Assembly: GCF_023499215.1 (NCBI RefSeq)
Contig: NZ_JAKHSK010000004.1
Coordinates: forward strand, 124,001-188,000
Length of the DNA: 64,000 nucleotides
Source: Zunongwangia pacifica
GTDB lineage: Bacteria; Bacteroidota; Bacteroidia; Flavobacteriales; Flavobacteriaceae
Direction: 5' to 3'
In this document: piece after piece, positions 18,035 to 28,320 of the stretch
Position numbering within the stretch: position 1 is the stretch's first letter
Layout of the letters: every line of letters begins with the position of its first letter
Program-made: the position numbers and the translations under genes
Notes under the pieces: generated by a model
Told to the model about the DNA's origin: nothing
The model's database searches: none
Seen by the model: the letters and a program-made list of their open reading frames with translations, nothing else

Positions 18035-19495
18035 TTATTTAATTACAGGTACAAATTTTAAATAATCTAGTGTTAAGGTGTTTTGACCATTTACAGCAGT
18101 ATTTGCGGCTAGTAAAGTGATCAGGTCTAAATTACCGGCTTCTTCAAGGGTAAATTCCCCTATAAAAACTTCACTATAATCATCTGGAGGAACATCGGTG
18201 TAGGGCAGGCTGGCTATTGGATTTGCTACTGTTCCATCTGCCTGAAATTCTCCTCCTATTCTTAAAGCTTGTTGAAATGTATTTTCCTGAATATCATTAA
18301 CGGCACGCCAGTATACGCGATACGTGGTGCTATATAAATTGTTGGCGGTATAGTAGATGCCGAATTTAGGAACTTCGTGATTTTGAACCATAATGTCTGA
18401 AAACGGTTCACCAGAAGGACTGGCTTTCTCTCTGTAGAAGGTATTAATACGTTTATCGCCCTGACTAAAACCCGATGGATTTTCCCCCTCGATAACAGTG
18501 CTTAATAATCTTTTTTCTAAAGGAACATCAACGGTGCTCATTTTAAATAAGATACCATTACTAAGCTTAACTTCTTCTAAAATCCTATTCTTATTCACCG
18601 GTACCTTAACACCAAATCTAGAAGTTAACGCGTCTGGTAAATTTTCCCTAGAATATGATTTATGAAAAGCCATATCCCTAACAGCAAAATAGCTGGCGTA
18701 GGTAGTCGTAGAATCGGTAGTTCCTTTATTTAAGTAAGGCTTTAAGGTTTCTACCTGATTTTTATAGCCTTCATCCTCTAATAAAAAGAAAGTGTATTTA
18801 TTCTTTTCGTTATTAAGATTGTAAACATTTAATAAATAGGAGTTCGTTAAGGAATCGGCGAACATTATTTCTTCACTTTTTTCAGCCATTGCTTTAGGTA
18901 AACTATCTGAAGGATAGATATCAAATTCATCCAAACTCATTATAAATTTACTCATGGCATTAGAAGCTGCTTCATCCTGAAGATATTCCCAAATGTTCCT
19001 TCTGGGAGTTAAGGCTTTATCTATAATGTGATATAGACCATTTTCAGCATATTGATCGGCTGTTAGTACATTAGATTCGGCAATCATATTACCATTTTTA
19101 AATTCTAAATATTTATCGGAAAGCATAGCTACTGAAACGGTATCCTTATCGGTTACTGAAGAGTAGGAGGTAAGGGCAATGTGGTTCAAAACAAATAATT
19201 GTTTATCCTCCATATCTGCTAAAACTGAAGCATCGACCTGAGCCATAGCTTCATTGGTTGGTACCCAAACGGTATAAGTTTTGGCCGATGATAATATGCT
19301 ATCATATCCTGTTTCGATAAGTAATGCCCCAAAATCGGATGTTTCTGGTGTATTATTAATTCTAATATTCAGTTTTTCGTTAAGGTTAGCATCTACCATT
19401 TTTGCATGATCATCCCATGGATCTGAGCATGAGATAACCGATACAATAGCCAGAACAGCTACCAAAATGAGTTTATGGTTATAATTTGATATCAT
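18035..19495 (-). CDS. Fasciclin (FAS1)-domain lipoprotein, 486 residues
   Basis: Lipoprotein signal VISC (Cys23). One clear FAS1 domain spans about 45-175 (GALLIETGYDSILSSAKTYT, VWVPTNEAM, NGLYHIIDKAL). A weaker second FAS1-like region lies at about 185-335 (KYTFFLLEDEGY, NGILFKMSTVDVPL). The C-terminal ~140 residues form a predicted beta-sandwich (FGIYYTANNLYSTTYRVYWRA) not recognised as a named family. FAS1 domains mediate adhesion or carbohydrate binding. Position between two SusC/SusD pairs suggests a surface glycan-binding accessory; that role is inferred. Confidence 0.82.
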   Translation of the reverse strand: MISNYNHKLILVAVLAIVSVISCSDPWDDHAKMVDANLNEKLNIRINNTPETSDFGALLIETGYDSILSSAKTYTVWVPTNEAMAQVDASVLADMEDKQLFVLNHIALTSYSSVTDKDTVSVAMLSDKYLEFKNGNMIAESNVLTADQYAENGLYHIIDKALTPRRNIWEYLQDEAASNAMSKFIMSLDEFDIYPSDSLPKAMAEKSEEIMFADSLTNSYLLNVYNLNNEKNKYTFFLLEDEGYKNQVETLKPYLNKGTTDSTTTYASYFAVRDMAFHKSYSRENLPDALTSRFGVKVPVNKNRILEEVKLSNGILFKMSTVDVPLEKRLLSTVIEGENPSGFSQGDKRINTFYREKASPSGEPFSDIMVQNHEVPKFGIYYTANNLYSTTYRVYWRAVNDIQENTFQQALRIGGEFQADGTVANPIASLPYTDVPPDDYSEVFIGEFTLEEAGNLDLITLLAANTAVNGQNTLTLDYLKFVPVIK

Positions 19496-19512
19496 CCTTT
19501 TTATGGATTAGT

Positions 19513-21201
19513 TTAATTAATATCTGATTCGTAGATAAGTCCGTCTCCACCAGACTCAAATTTTGGATATAACTGATCCATATCTACGGGTCTAAATTCG
19601 ATAACATCCAGCCATGTGTTATATCCCGCATATTCCGTAGATTGAAGCATAAATTTATGTCGGCCAGTTGTTTCAACATTTATAATGCCCATTAATCGAC
19701 TGTAGAATGCGTTATCATAAGGATAGATGTGTCGTTTGTATCCCTGCGATTCCAGAACTCTCTCAGGTAACTCGGTATTCCCATACTCACTAAAGTTGGC
19801 AATTCTAGGAAGTTCCTGACCATTAAAGAACGCTTTTACTCTAGGCTGTCTGTCTGATGCTCTATAAGAGACCCAGACTTTATACTGTCCTTTAATAATG
19901 ACAGGTGTAGTAAATTCAAGATTATTGGTAACCCCAGTTCTAAAGCGCACTAATTCCAATACATCGCCATGCCAGCCTCTTCCAGTTCTATCTCCAATAG
20001 GTGGCGAGGCATAGGTAAGGTCATAGGATCCTTCATAATTAATTTCACTAAGTTCTGAACTATTTAATGAAGCGTAATTTCCTGGTTTTCTAAATACCGC
20101 ACTTAGCTGTCTAAATTCTGGTTGATCTGCCGGATCAAAATACACCGGGGAAGGGAATCTTTTTTTGATGAAGAAATTATCGTCAACAAAATGAATAGCT
20201 CCGTTGGAAGCTGTGATATCGCTGGCGTCTCTTTTTATAGCCACGCCTTCTTCAAAAACACCATTAAAGGTTTCCTCATTCAATACGATACTATCCCGTT
20301 TTAACTTGATGCCTATAACTTCTAGAGGTGCTTTGGTTAAAACAGTGCTTGTTCCTACAAGATCTGCTAAATAGTTTAATCCGGGAATAATTCGATAAGC
20401 AACAAATAAATTTAAGCTGTCTTTTGGATTCGTGGGGTTATTAAGATGACTATAAGTATCTTCTAACTCAGTATAAGAGTTAATGCCATTTTGGCTAAAG
20501 ACTTCGTCACTTTGTGCGATCACTGTTAGATAGCTGGGAATACTATCATTGTCGTAGGTTAGTGGTTTGTCTAAAACTTCATACCAGCCTGTTTCTTTTA
20601 AGGCCGTAGCGAAAATAGATAGGGATTCATTATTATCGATCATCTTTGCCAGCGTTTTATTAGCTACTTTTAAAACTTTATCGATCACATGAATAATCCC
20701 ATTTCCAACTTCGATATTAGAGGTAGTGATACGTGCATCTTTGTTTACGGTAATATTCGAAGAACCATCAATATTAACGGCACCGGTTATTAAATACTGT
20801 CCCTGCATTGATGGAGTTGAAATTTTTCCGTCATTAAAACTTGTGGTCTCAATACGTTCTTCTAACACATGTAATTTGGCTAAATCTTCCAGATCTTCGA
20901 TCGGGATGTCGCTAATGGAGGAAAATCCTTCTTCATTTAAGTAATTTTGAACCGCTTGGTTTGTTGGAAGAAATAATGTGTAGGTACCATAGGTATTCAT
21001 AAATGTTGAATAATTGGTCGTTTCCAGTATTTCCAGAAACATAGAATACTGTTCCGTGTTATTTTCAAGGTATCCGGTAATATTCAGTGTTTCGTCGGTA
21101 GATTCTTTATATTTTTCTGAAGTACAATTGATAATTACAATAGCCAGAACAGCTAAAAGGCTAAGTCTCCAAAAAAACGCAGTGTTTAATACTTTATTCA
21201 T
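19513..21201 (-). CDS. Fasciclin (FAS1)-domain lipoprotein, 562 residues
   Basis: Lipoprotein signal VIINC (Cys26). It has two FAS1 domains, about 45-190 (FLEILETTNYSTFMNTYGTY, LFLPTNQAV, GIIHVIDKVLK) and about 195-350 (FATALKETGWYEVL, GAIHFVDDNFF). A C-terminal beta-sandwich at about 365-562 (YKVWVSYRASDRQPRVKAFF, GRHKFMLQSTEY) resembles a carbohydrate-binding-module-like fold by pattern only. It is 11 bp from the upstream susD and 17 bp from the next fasciclin gene, so it belongs to the same transcript. A cell-surface glycan-binding role is inferred from context. Confidence 0.83.
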   Translation of the reverse strand: MNKVLNTAFFWRLSLLAVLAIVIINCTSEKYKESTDETLNITGYLENNTEQYSMFLEILETTNYSTFMNTYGTYTLFLPTNQAVQNYLNEEGFSSISDIPIEDLEDLAKLHVLEERIETTSFNDGKISTPSMQGQYLITGAVNIDGSSNITVNKDARITTSNIEVGNGIIHVIDKVLKVANKTLAKMIDNNESLSIFATALKETGWYEVLDKPLTYDNDSIPSYLTVIAQSDEVFSQNGINSYTELEDTYSHLNNPTNPKDSLNLFVAYRIIPGLNYLADLVGTSTVLTKAPLEVIGIKLKRDSIVLNEETFNGVFEEGVAIKRDASDITASNGAIHFVDDNFFIKKRFPSPVYFDPADQPEFRQLSAVFRKPGNYASLNSSELSEINYEGSYDLTYASPPIGDRTGRGWHGDVLELVRFRTGVTNNLEFTTPVIIKGQYKVWVSYRASDRQPRVKAFFNGQELPRIANFSEYGNTELPERVLESQGYKRHIYPYDNAFYSRLMGIINVETTGRHKFMLQSTEYAGYNTWLDVIEFRPVDMDQLYPKFESGGDGLIYESDIN

Positions 21202-21212
21202 GACTTAAGTTT

Positions 21213-22706
21213 TTAATTATAAAACGGGTTCTGGGTTAATTCTTTATTGGTGTATAACTCATACTCATTAATAGGTAAGTAATGGCTATTGGGATCTTGT
21301 AATTTGTTTACAATAGATTGTTGCTGGCTTGGTGGGGCACTGTTTATGGCCACTGCAATTAGGATATCCAGTCGCTCATACTCATTTCTACGTGCATTTC
21401 TTAAAATATCGAACCATCTTTTGCCTTCAAAAGCAAGTTCTCTGGAACGTTCGGCAAGAATGTAATCTGTCACCGCATTTTTATTATCAGGATTTACATT
21501 TTGTGAAGTTGCCTGTATGGCCTCTCTGGCCTCCCTAATTTCTTCTATTATTTCAAGGGCTTCAGCACCTCGCCCTAATTGATTTAGCACTTCAGCTTTT
21601 AATAAAAGGACGCCAGCATAACGGTAAACGAACCAATGTGTATCTGAATTTTGAAGTGCTTTTCTTTCATTTTCATTAAGACCGGTGTATTTGTAGATTT
21701 CATTGGTTCCGGGAACCATGGCAGCTCTTTCTCCCCTGATATCTTTATTTTCGGGATCATCATAATCTACTCCAAAAACATCTTCTAAGACTGAGGGTGC
21801 GGCTAAAAATTGAGGTCTTTGTAGAAATATGTTATAAAATGGGTTTAGGTTTTGGGGGGTATACTGGAATTCAAAAATACTTTCAGAAGAATTACCCCGG
21901 GCATACACTGTGTTAAACCAATTGTTGGTAGCAACAATTAAGCTGTAATTTCCAGAATTGATAACTTTGTCTGCCGCTTCAAGAGCATTTTGATATTCCC
22001 CAGTCCATAAATATACATCTGTTTGTATAGCGTTAATGGCATGTTTGGTAATTCTACCTTTATTTTCTGGGATATTTCCATAGTCCTCAGTCGCTAAAGA
22101 TTCTGCTTTTTCAAGATCTATTTTTACCTGTTCGAAAATTTGTTGTTGTGGTGTGACTGGTAATTGAAAATTATCCTCATCGCTTAGTGTAGCTTCCAAT
22201 TTTAAAGGCACATCTTTAAAGCTTCTTGCTAGTGTGAAATACATATAGGCTCTTATGGTTAGCGCTTCTGCCAAATAATTGTCCAATTGCTCCTGTGTTA
22301 ATGTTGGATCTTCTTCGAGAACGGCAGGAGCAAGGTCGATCACCGTATTACAATAATTTATAATTCTATAAAATGTAGCCCAAGAAGTAATTGAATTAGA
22401 AGGCAGGATATTAGAAGTTATAACATCTGTTTGTTCATCTATAACATTAGGGCCTGGTGCTATCATATCGCCCCTTAGTTCGCCGTACATAAAAAGATAT
22501 TCGGCCAATGTTCTGTCACTAACAGAAGGCGGACTGTTTAGCATACTAGAATAAATACCTATAACCGCCGCTTTTATATCTTCTTTAGTTTTCCAGAAAT
22601 CCTGTCTTACGGTGCCGTCTTGTGGCCTCAAATCCAGATAATCATCGCAGGAAAAAGTTAGTAGTGCGAAGATTACAAGTATGGTATGTGTTATTTTGAT
22701 TCGCAT
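21213..22706 (-). CDS. SusD/RagB-type lipoprotein (third pair)
   Basis: A 497-residue lipoprotein (TFSC, Cys20). SusD hallmarks are YLDLRPQDGTVRQDFWKTKED, AYMYFTLARSFKDVPL, ITKHAINAIQTDVYLWTGEY, and the C-terminal AERSRELAFEGKRWFDILRN followed by YLPINEYEL. It lies 12 bp after its susC. Of the three SusD proteins here it is closest to the usual family length. Confidence 0.95.
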   Translation of the reverse strand: MRIKITHTILVIFALLTFSCDDYLDLRPQDGTVRQDFWKTKEDIKAAVIGIYSSMLNSPPSVSDRTLAEYLFMYGELRGDMIAPGPNVIDEQTDVITSNILPSNSITSWATFYRIINYCNTVIDLAPAVLEEDPTLTQEQLDNYLAEALTIRAYMYFTLARSFKDVPLKLEATLSDEDNFQLPVTPQQQIFEQVKIDLEKAESLATEDYGNIPENKGRITKHAINAIQTDVYLWTGEYQNALEAADKVINSGNYSLIVATNNWFNTVYARGNSSESIFEFQYTPQNLNPFYNIFLQRPQFLAAPSVLEDVFGVDYDDPENKDIRGERAAMVPGTNEIYKYTGLNENERKALQNSDTHWFVYRYAGVLLLKAEVLNQLGRGAEALEIIEEIREAREAIQATSQNVNPDNKNAVTDYILAERSRELAFEGKRWFDILRNARRNEYERLDILIAVAINSAPPSQQQSIVNKLQDPNSHYLPINEYELYTNKELTQNPFYN

Positions 22707-22718
22707 AGGTTGTGAGTT

Positions 22719-25700
22719 TTAAAATCTGGTTTGTATTCCTAGAGTGAAACGTCTTGTTGGGGGTGTTCGCGAATAATCTATGGCGATACCAAAAGGATCC
22801 CCGCCTCGCATATTTACTTCGGGATCCTGTCCGCGATAGTTTGTGAAGGTCATTATATTATCTGCGGTAACATATACCCTTAAATCGTCTAATCTTAAAT
22901 TTTCTAAAGCAGATTTTGGTAAGCTATAGCTAAACGTAGCCGATCTAAATCTAAGAAATGAAGCATCTTCTACATACCTGTCTGATCCTAACCAGTTATA
23001 TCCTCCCTGATAAATAGCTCTTGGGATATTTGTTTGATCTCCCGGGTTTCGCCATCGATCTAATACGGCAGTACTTTGGTTATCCCAACCATACATGTTG
23101 GTAGTAAGCATATCTGTACCATTAACAATATCATAATCCAGCCGATAAGTGAAAAATGCTAATAACTTGAACTGGTTATTAAATGTAATAGAGGGACCAA
23201 AACCGCCGGTGAATTTTGGATTACTGTTCCCTAAATACACCACATCACGGCTGTCGATATTCCCATCTTTATTGATATCTTCATAAATGGCGTCCCCCGG
23301 TTGGAAAACATAATCCGTATTGGGATAATTAAACCGCATATATACAATTTGTCCATTGGGTCCTGTAATAATATCGCCATTAGCATCTCTAGCCTGTGTG
23401 GATTCCAGATCTGGATATACGCCTTTAAACCGATAGCCATAAAACGACCCAAAAGGATTATCTATCTGTAAGAACCGTTTAAATTCTCCGTTACGATCTA
23501 CGTTACCGCTTTCGCTGGGGAAATATTCTGATATTTCCCGAATGATATTTTGGTTTCGGGAAATATTGAAATTAAAATCTACTTTCCATTTATCTGTTTT
23601 TATCGGCGTGGTGTATAGACCAATTTCCCAGCCCTGGTTATCGATTACCCCAACGTTTTGATCAATTTGGTTATATCCTGAAACAGTGGTTAAATCAAGA
23701 TTTTGAAAAATTAGATCGTGTGTCGTGTTTTGATACACATCTACATCTAAGGTTACTCTTTGATCAAACATTCGTAGGTTTAGCCCAAGGTTTTTACCTA
23801 CCAGGGTTTCCCATTTTAGGTTACTTAATTGTATATTTTGAGGATATACCCCATTATAGCCCAGGTATTCGGCATTAAAATTTCCGTAGATATTAAAGTA
23901 CCTATAATCGTATCTGGGAGCTCTACCAGATTGTCCGTAACTGGCTCTAAAACTAAAATCATCCAACCAGTCAAGATTTTGCATAAATGGCTCACCAGAA
24001 ACCCTCCATCTTGTTGAAACCGATGGGAAAAGTGCATATCTGTTATCCGGGCCAAATTTTGAGTTCCCATCTCCTCTTAATCCCACATTTATAATATACC
24101 GGTCTAATAAACTATATTGAGTATTGACTAATGCTGCCACGCTTCTAGACTGACTACTATTCGTGTACAATTGCAACTCTGCATTTTGAGTTCTTGAGGG
24201 TACCGATGGATCTGTTAAAAAAGACGATGCCGTATTTGAAGTTAATGCATTATGAGATTCATAAATAAAATCATTGGTTTGTAAGGAAAGAATACTTTGC
24301 AAACTATGTTTATCTCCAATATCTGGGGTATAAATAAGGTTTGTTTTAGAGGTAATACTCGCAATATCAACATCTGAATCTGAAGCCCGGTTCACCACAG
24401 TTTCGGTAAAAGGCCTTCCTGTAGCATTTTGGGGAAGAAAAGCTTTTGCTTTAGTACTGTTGAAATCAAATTGAATATCAAAAGTAGAAACTAATCTTTT
24501 AGGGACTAAATCTACCTGTAGATTGAAATGTGGTACAATTCGCTCTCCTGTTTGTATATTCGATGCATATTCGGCCATAGCTACGGGATTATACGTACCT
24601 GGGTACAATCCCTGAATATTTTGAGCAGGGGAGAAGTAGTTAGGGGTTAATTCTCCAAAATTGTTGTATTCATAAATGCTCATATTCGGCATTTTTGTAT
24701 AGGCAACACTTCTTAACCGGTCACCGCTGCCGGTACCATTTACATAATTTCTATCGGTTGAAGAATGCGTGTAGGCCAGATCGGCTTTAAAGCGAATGCG
24801 ATCTGATACTACGTAATCAAGGTTCAGTCTCCCAGTAATACGTTGGTAACCTGTGCCTTTTGTAACTCCTTTAGAATCATAATATCCAACCGAAGTAAAG
24901 TATCTTGCTTTTTTACCGCCCCCTTGTAGCGATAGGTTATGTTCCCCAGTTAAACCAGTTTGCGAAATAGCATCTACCCAATCGGTATTATTGCCATAAT
25001 TCATATAATAATAAACTTGTTGAGGATCGTATTGAAATTCTTTAACGTTGAGAGTGTTTAAGGGGGTACCGTTCCGATTCATGTATTCTTCGGGTATAAG
25101 CATAGAATATTGATCACCATTAAGCATAGGTATTGTTTTTGGCAGTTTTGAAAGTGTACCTATAAAAGTGTAACCTATTTTTGGAGCTCCTACAGATCCC
25201 CTTTTTGTATTAATAATTAAGACTCCACTAGCTGCCCGGGCTCCCCACATTGCAGTTGCTGCTGCATCTTTTAAGACACTAATACTTTCAATATCTGATG
25301 GAGCAATATTTAAAAGCGCAGCATATCCCTGTTCATCTGCACTCCCAAAATTAAAATCCTCTGGGATAGAAGTTTCGTAAGGCATCCCGTCAACTACCAC
25401 CAATGGGTCTGATGAGCCATTAATCGAAGATGTTCCTCTAATCCTAATTTGCATTCCTGCACCTGGATCTCCTGTGTTCGCTGTAATATCTACCCCGGGC
25501 ATTCTACCCTGTAAAGCTTCATCGATAGATGCTGCTTGTGTATTTTCAAGATCAGAGGCCTTAACGGTTACCACACTGGTAGTTAAATTTCTTTCAGCAA
25601 TTCCTATTAAACCATTATCAACAGGCTTTTCTGCGGTGATAAGAACTTCTTCCAAATCGCTGACTGAAGGGATAAGTTCAATAGTATATTCACTGGCACC

Positions 25701-25988
25701 GGTTAAAGGAATAGTTTTAGAACTATATCCCATAGTAGATACCGATAAGTTATTGTTAGGATTCTTAATTTTAATTGCGAAATTCCCATCGAAATCTGAT
25801 ATTACACCAGTAATTGTCCTATTTTCTGCATCCTGCTCGATTACTGTGGCGCCCGCAATAGGATCTTTAGTTTCTGCATCTATAATTGTTCCCCGTATAA
25901 CATTGTTCTGCGCCAGGATAGCGTTTCCCGTTAGACATACGGTGAGTAAGGTTAAATAATAGAGATAGCTGGTAAATTTTTGTCTCAT
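22719..25988 (-). CDS. SusC/RagA-type TonB-dependent transporter (third pair)
   Basis: A 1089-residue receptor with a signal peptide (NAILAQ), a regulatory-like domain (about 32-110, GTIIDAETKDPIAGATVI), and a linker LEEVLITAEKPVDNGLIGIA. The plug has RIRGTSSINGSSDPLVVVDG and SISVLKDAAATAMWGARAAS, and the barrel ends ...FTLGIQTRF with the canonical terminal Phe. It follows the four-domain fasciclin gene by one base, indicating tight coupling. Confidence 0.95.
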   Translation of the reverse strand: MRQKFTSYLYYLTLLTVCLTGNAILAQNNVIRGTIIDAETKDPIAGATVIEQDAENRTITGVISDFDGNFAIKIKNPNNNLSVSTMGYSSKTIPLTGASEYTIELIPSVSDLEEVLITAEKPVDNGLIGIAERNLTTSVVTVKASDLENTQAASIDEALQGRMPGVDITANTGDPGAGMQIRIRGTSSINGSSDPLVVVDGMPYETSIPEDFNFGSADEQGYAALLNIAPSDIESISVLKDAAATAMWGARAASGVLIINTKRGSVGAPKIGYTFIGTLSKLPKTIPMLNGDQYSMLIPEEYMNRNGTPLNTLNVKEFQYDPQQVYYYMNYGNNTDWVDAISQTGLTGEHNLSLQGGGKKARYFTSVGYYDSKGVTKGTGYQRITGRLNLDYVVSDRIRFKADLAYTHSSTDRNYVNGTGSGDRLRSVAYTKMPNMSIYEYNNFGELTPNYFSPAQNIQGLYPGTYNPVAMAEYASNIQTGERIVPHFNLQVDLVPKRLVSTFDIQFDFNSTKAKAFLPQNATGRPFTETVVNRASDSDVDIASITSKTNLIYTPDIGDKHSLQSILSLQTNDFIYESHNALTSNTASSFLTDPSVPSRTQNAELQLYTNSSQSRSVAALVNTQYSLLDRYIINVGLRGDGNSKFGPDNRYALFPSVSTRWRVSGEPFMQNLDWLDDFSFRASYGQSGRAPRYDYRYFNIYGNFNAEYLGYNGVYPQNIQLSNLKWETLVGKNLGLNLRMFDQRVTLDVDVYQNTTHDLIFQNLDLTTVSGYNQIDQNVGVIDNQGWEIGLYTTPIKTDKWKVDFNFNISRNQNIIREISEYFPSESGNVDRNGEFKRFLQIDNPFGSFYGYRFKGVYPDLESTQARDANGDIITGPNGQIVYMRFNYPNTDYVFQPGDAIYEDINKDGNIDSRDVVYLGNSNPKFTGGFGPSITFNNQFKLLAFFTYRLDYDIVNGTDMLTTNMYGWDNQSTAVLDRWRNPGDQTNIPRAIYQGGYNWLGSDRYVEDASFLRFRSATFSYSLPKSALENLRLDDLRVYVTADNIMTFTNYRGQDPEVNMRGGDPFGIAIDYSRTPPTRRFTLGIQTRF

Positions 25989-25989
25989 C

Positions 25990-28218
25990 TTAATTTGTAT
26001 ATAAAAGATAATTGTCGATTAGGTGGATTAAGCTACGGTCTGCTAGATTATTACTTTGAGATGGGATATAATTAGCCTCTCTACCGGCGGAGTCTATAAA
26101 AGTGAGTTCTCCTGTTGAATTTAGTATAGAGATATAGGTTTTCTCACCAAGGTCGTCTTGTAATAGTGTCTCGATTTGTCCTCCGGTAAGACCATCATCC
26201 GAAATTGTTCGGGTAGCAAGAATATGATATCTAATAAAGTCGGTTACCTGATCGATTTCAAATTGGCCTGCCGGAGTATAATTTGGTTCTCCAGTTTCCT
26301 GATCGCCTGGTAATTCACCATCTTTTACAGCTTGTATTATAGCCTCGTTGTTAGGAATAGCGAAAGTATAGGAAGTCCCAATTTCCAATCCCTGAATGTT
26401 ACCCGAAGCAGCATCATAAAGAGAGGAGTTGTTTAGGTAATTGTAGAAGTTTGTGAAAGGAGATTCTGGTTCTTCAGCAAGTCTTTGAATATCTAATCCT
26501 GGAGGTTCTTCACTGAATTCTAATAAATTGTCGATATAATAAGTTCTTCCATTTCGTTGATCTTCATATCCAATAATATTTACGCGATTTTCAATAACTT
26601 CATTTCCTGCTGCATAAACTGTATTATTTTCCCATTTGATATATTCCCCTGGTAAATCTAAATCACCAGATCTAATAATTCCAGAGCCAGAAAGATCGTT
26701 TAACTCCCCGTTTGGAGTGGGTATAATCCCATTGTAGAGTATTCGCGTTAATCGGGTTCTGGCAATGGTACCTACTACCGTGTTCCCGGTTTCAGGCGAA
26801 GTATATACCCATTCAGATCTATTAATATTATAGTCGAACCCCAAATTCCTTAAAACATCATCTGATGGTAAGAAAAGCGTATAACGATTATTAATATTAC
26901 TAGTGATTTCACGATATCCAGATCCATCATTAAATAATCTGGTCGCCAATGTGAATTCTGGATCAAGATATGCTGAAGTGTAAACGCTGAAAAATAGATT
27001 TGATTCCTGAATTTTATTCGTACCATAGAAAAATCCGTTGCTCAACACTTTTGCCTCTGCTATATCTGTAGATAAGTCAAATCGTAATTCTTCATTTAAT
27101 TCATTATTATACCCTGCAAGTAGAGAAGGCCAAACGGCATTCTGAACCATGTGTGCGTTATAGAAATCTTCAAAAATATATTTTGGAAGAACATCCAGAG
27201 AGCTATAATTTTTTAAAAGAACCTCATCGATAAATTGTTGTAATACATCGTTTTTAGGAGCAAAAATGGTATAGGCATCACTTTGCCCATCATTGTCGGC
27301 TTCTTTTAAAAAGTTTTCATTGTTAGGGGAAAAGGCTAAAGCAGGGTCATAAACCTTAACGTAAACATCTTTAGAATTTCTACTGTAGTTTTGATATGCA
27401 GTAGTAGCGTCTTCATCGTAAACATAATTAACAAGATTCTCTTTTAAAATAGTATAGAACAGGCTATAATGTTCATCATTAGCTAATTTTTGGTCTAAGT
27501 TTATTAACGGTAGGGACACTTTGTTTACTTCGTGAATGATTCCGTTTTCAGCAACAATATTTTCAGTTTGTACAGCTGCACTCAACAGGTTAAATCCGGA
27601 ATAGTTTGCCTCTGGGAAAAAGAAATTATAATCATACGCACTTAAATTTTGTGCTTGCATAAATTCATCGATAAAATAGCTTAAGTATTTGTTATTGTTA
27701 TCTCCCGGAATGTAGTAATCTGCGCCCTCAGCATTGTTTCGGTTAGACGAAACAACTATTCTTTGCTGTCCATCTACCATTTCTTCCTGAAAACCATCAT
27801 AATAAGCTGTTCTTCTTCTAAAAGCTAGATCTTCTTCCCACCCTGTATCAGATTGATAATCTGATAGTCGCTCTGTTCTAAAAGCATTGTAAACGAGAGC
27901 GTATCTTACAATTTTTCCTGCAAGAGTAGAATCGATATTTTCGATATTCGAAATTCCTTCATTTTGAAGGAAGCTTGAAAAAGCTTCATCATTTGGAGCA
28001 AACATTGTCCAGTATCCAGATTTTCCAAGGATATTTTTATAACCGGCTTTATCAATGGTAGCAAGTAAGGAAGTGAAGTTACCTCGTTCTTCGAGGATTT
28101 GATAAATAGGTTCTTCTAAATCTTCAGGTCTTCCATAATATTCATCAAATTCTTCGTCGCTGCAACTTAAGACTAGAAGCATGGCAATAACGAATATTGA
28201 TTTATTAAATATTTTCAT
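25990..28218 (-). CDS. Four-domain fasciclin (FAS1) lipoprotein, first gene of the second PUL operon
   Basis: A 742-residue lipoprotein (VLSC, Cys19). Four FAS1 units can be traced: about 35-240 (ATIDKAGYKNILGKSGYWTM, FAPNDEAFSSFL, NGIIHEVNKVSL), 250-400 (YTIFAPKNDVLQQFI), 415-575 (YTLFLPSDDVLRNLGF, YYIDNLLEF) and 590-742 (YTFAIPNNEAIIQAV, LIHLIDNYLL). It is the promoter-proximal gene of a seven-gene unit (FAS1-susC-susD-FAS1-FAS1-susC-susD, 28218 to 13034). First position implies it is made in high amount. A surface glycan capture or adhesin role is inferred. Confidence 0.84.
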   Translation of the reverse strand: MKIFNKSIFVIAMLLVLSCSDEEFDEYYGRPEDLEEPIYQILEERGNFTSLLATIDKAGYKNILGKSGYWTMFAPNDEAFSSFLQNEGISNIENIDSTLAGKIVRYALVYNAFRTERLSDYQSDTGWEEDLAFRRRTAYYDGFQEEMVDGQQRIVVSSNRNNAEGADYYIPGDNNNKYLSYFIDEFMQAQNLSAYDYNFFFPEANYSGFNLLSAAVQTENIVAENGIIHEVNKVSLPLINLDQKLANDEHYSLFYTILKENLVNYVYDEDATTAYQNYSRNSKDVYVKVYDPALAFSPNNENFLKEADNDGQSDAYTIFAPKNDVLQQFIDEVLLKNYSSLDVLPKYIFEDFYNAHMVQNAVWPSLLAGYNNELNEELRFDLSTDIAEAKVLSNGFFYGTNKIQESNLFFSVYTSAYLDPEFTLATRLFNDGSGYREITSNINNRYTLFLPSDDVLRNLGFDYNINRSEWVYTSPETGNTVVGTIARTRLTRILYNGIIPTPNGELNDLSGSGIIRSGDLDLPGEYIKWENNTVYAAGNEVIENRVNIIGYEDQRNGRTYYIDNLLEFSEEPPGLDIQRLAEEPESPFTNFYNYLNNSSLYDAASGNIQGLEIGTSYTFAIPNNEAIIQAVKDGELPGDQETGEPNYTPAGQFEIDQVTDFIRYHILATRTISDDGLTGGQIETLLQDDLGEKTYISILNSTGELTFIDSAGREANYIPSQSNNLADRSLIHLIDNYLLYTN

Positions 28219-28275
28219 ATAGTTTAAGGTTGTAATGATATATCGATAGTTAGAAGTGTTAAATAATCTATAAAG

Positions 28276-28320
28276 CTAAATTATAGTAGGGAAATCGTTT
28301 TCGTATCCTGCACTATGCTG
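28276..28320 (-). promoter_or_regulatory. Promoter of the FAS1-SusCD operon with the shared 17-bp motif
   Basis: The -7 box TAATTTAG (minus strand, 28276-28283) is identical to that of the acetylesterase promoter. The motif TATCCTGCACTATGCTG (+ strand, 28304-28320) matches the consensus at 16 of 17 positions and keeps the 22-bp offset. The leader would be about 50 nt. Confidence 0.64.

Noticed and set aside
25474-25959. 161-codon plus-strand ORF
   Set aside because: Antisense shadow of the SusC regulatory-like domain and plug start.
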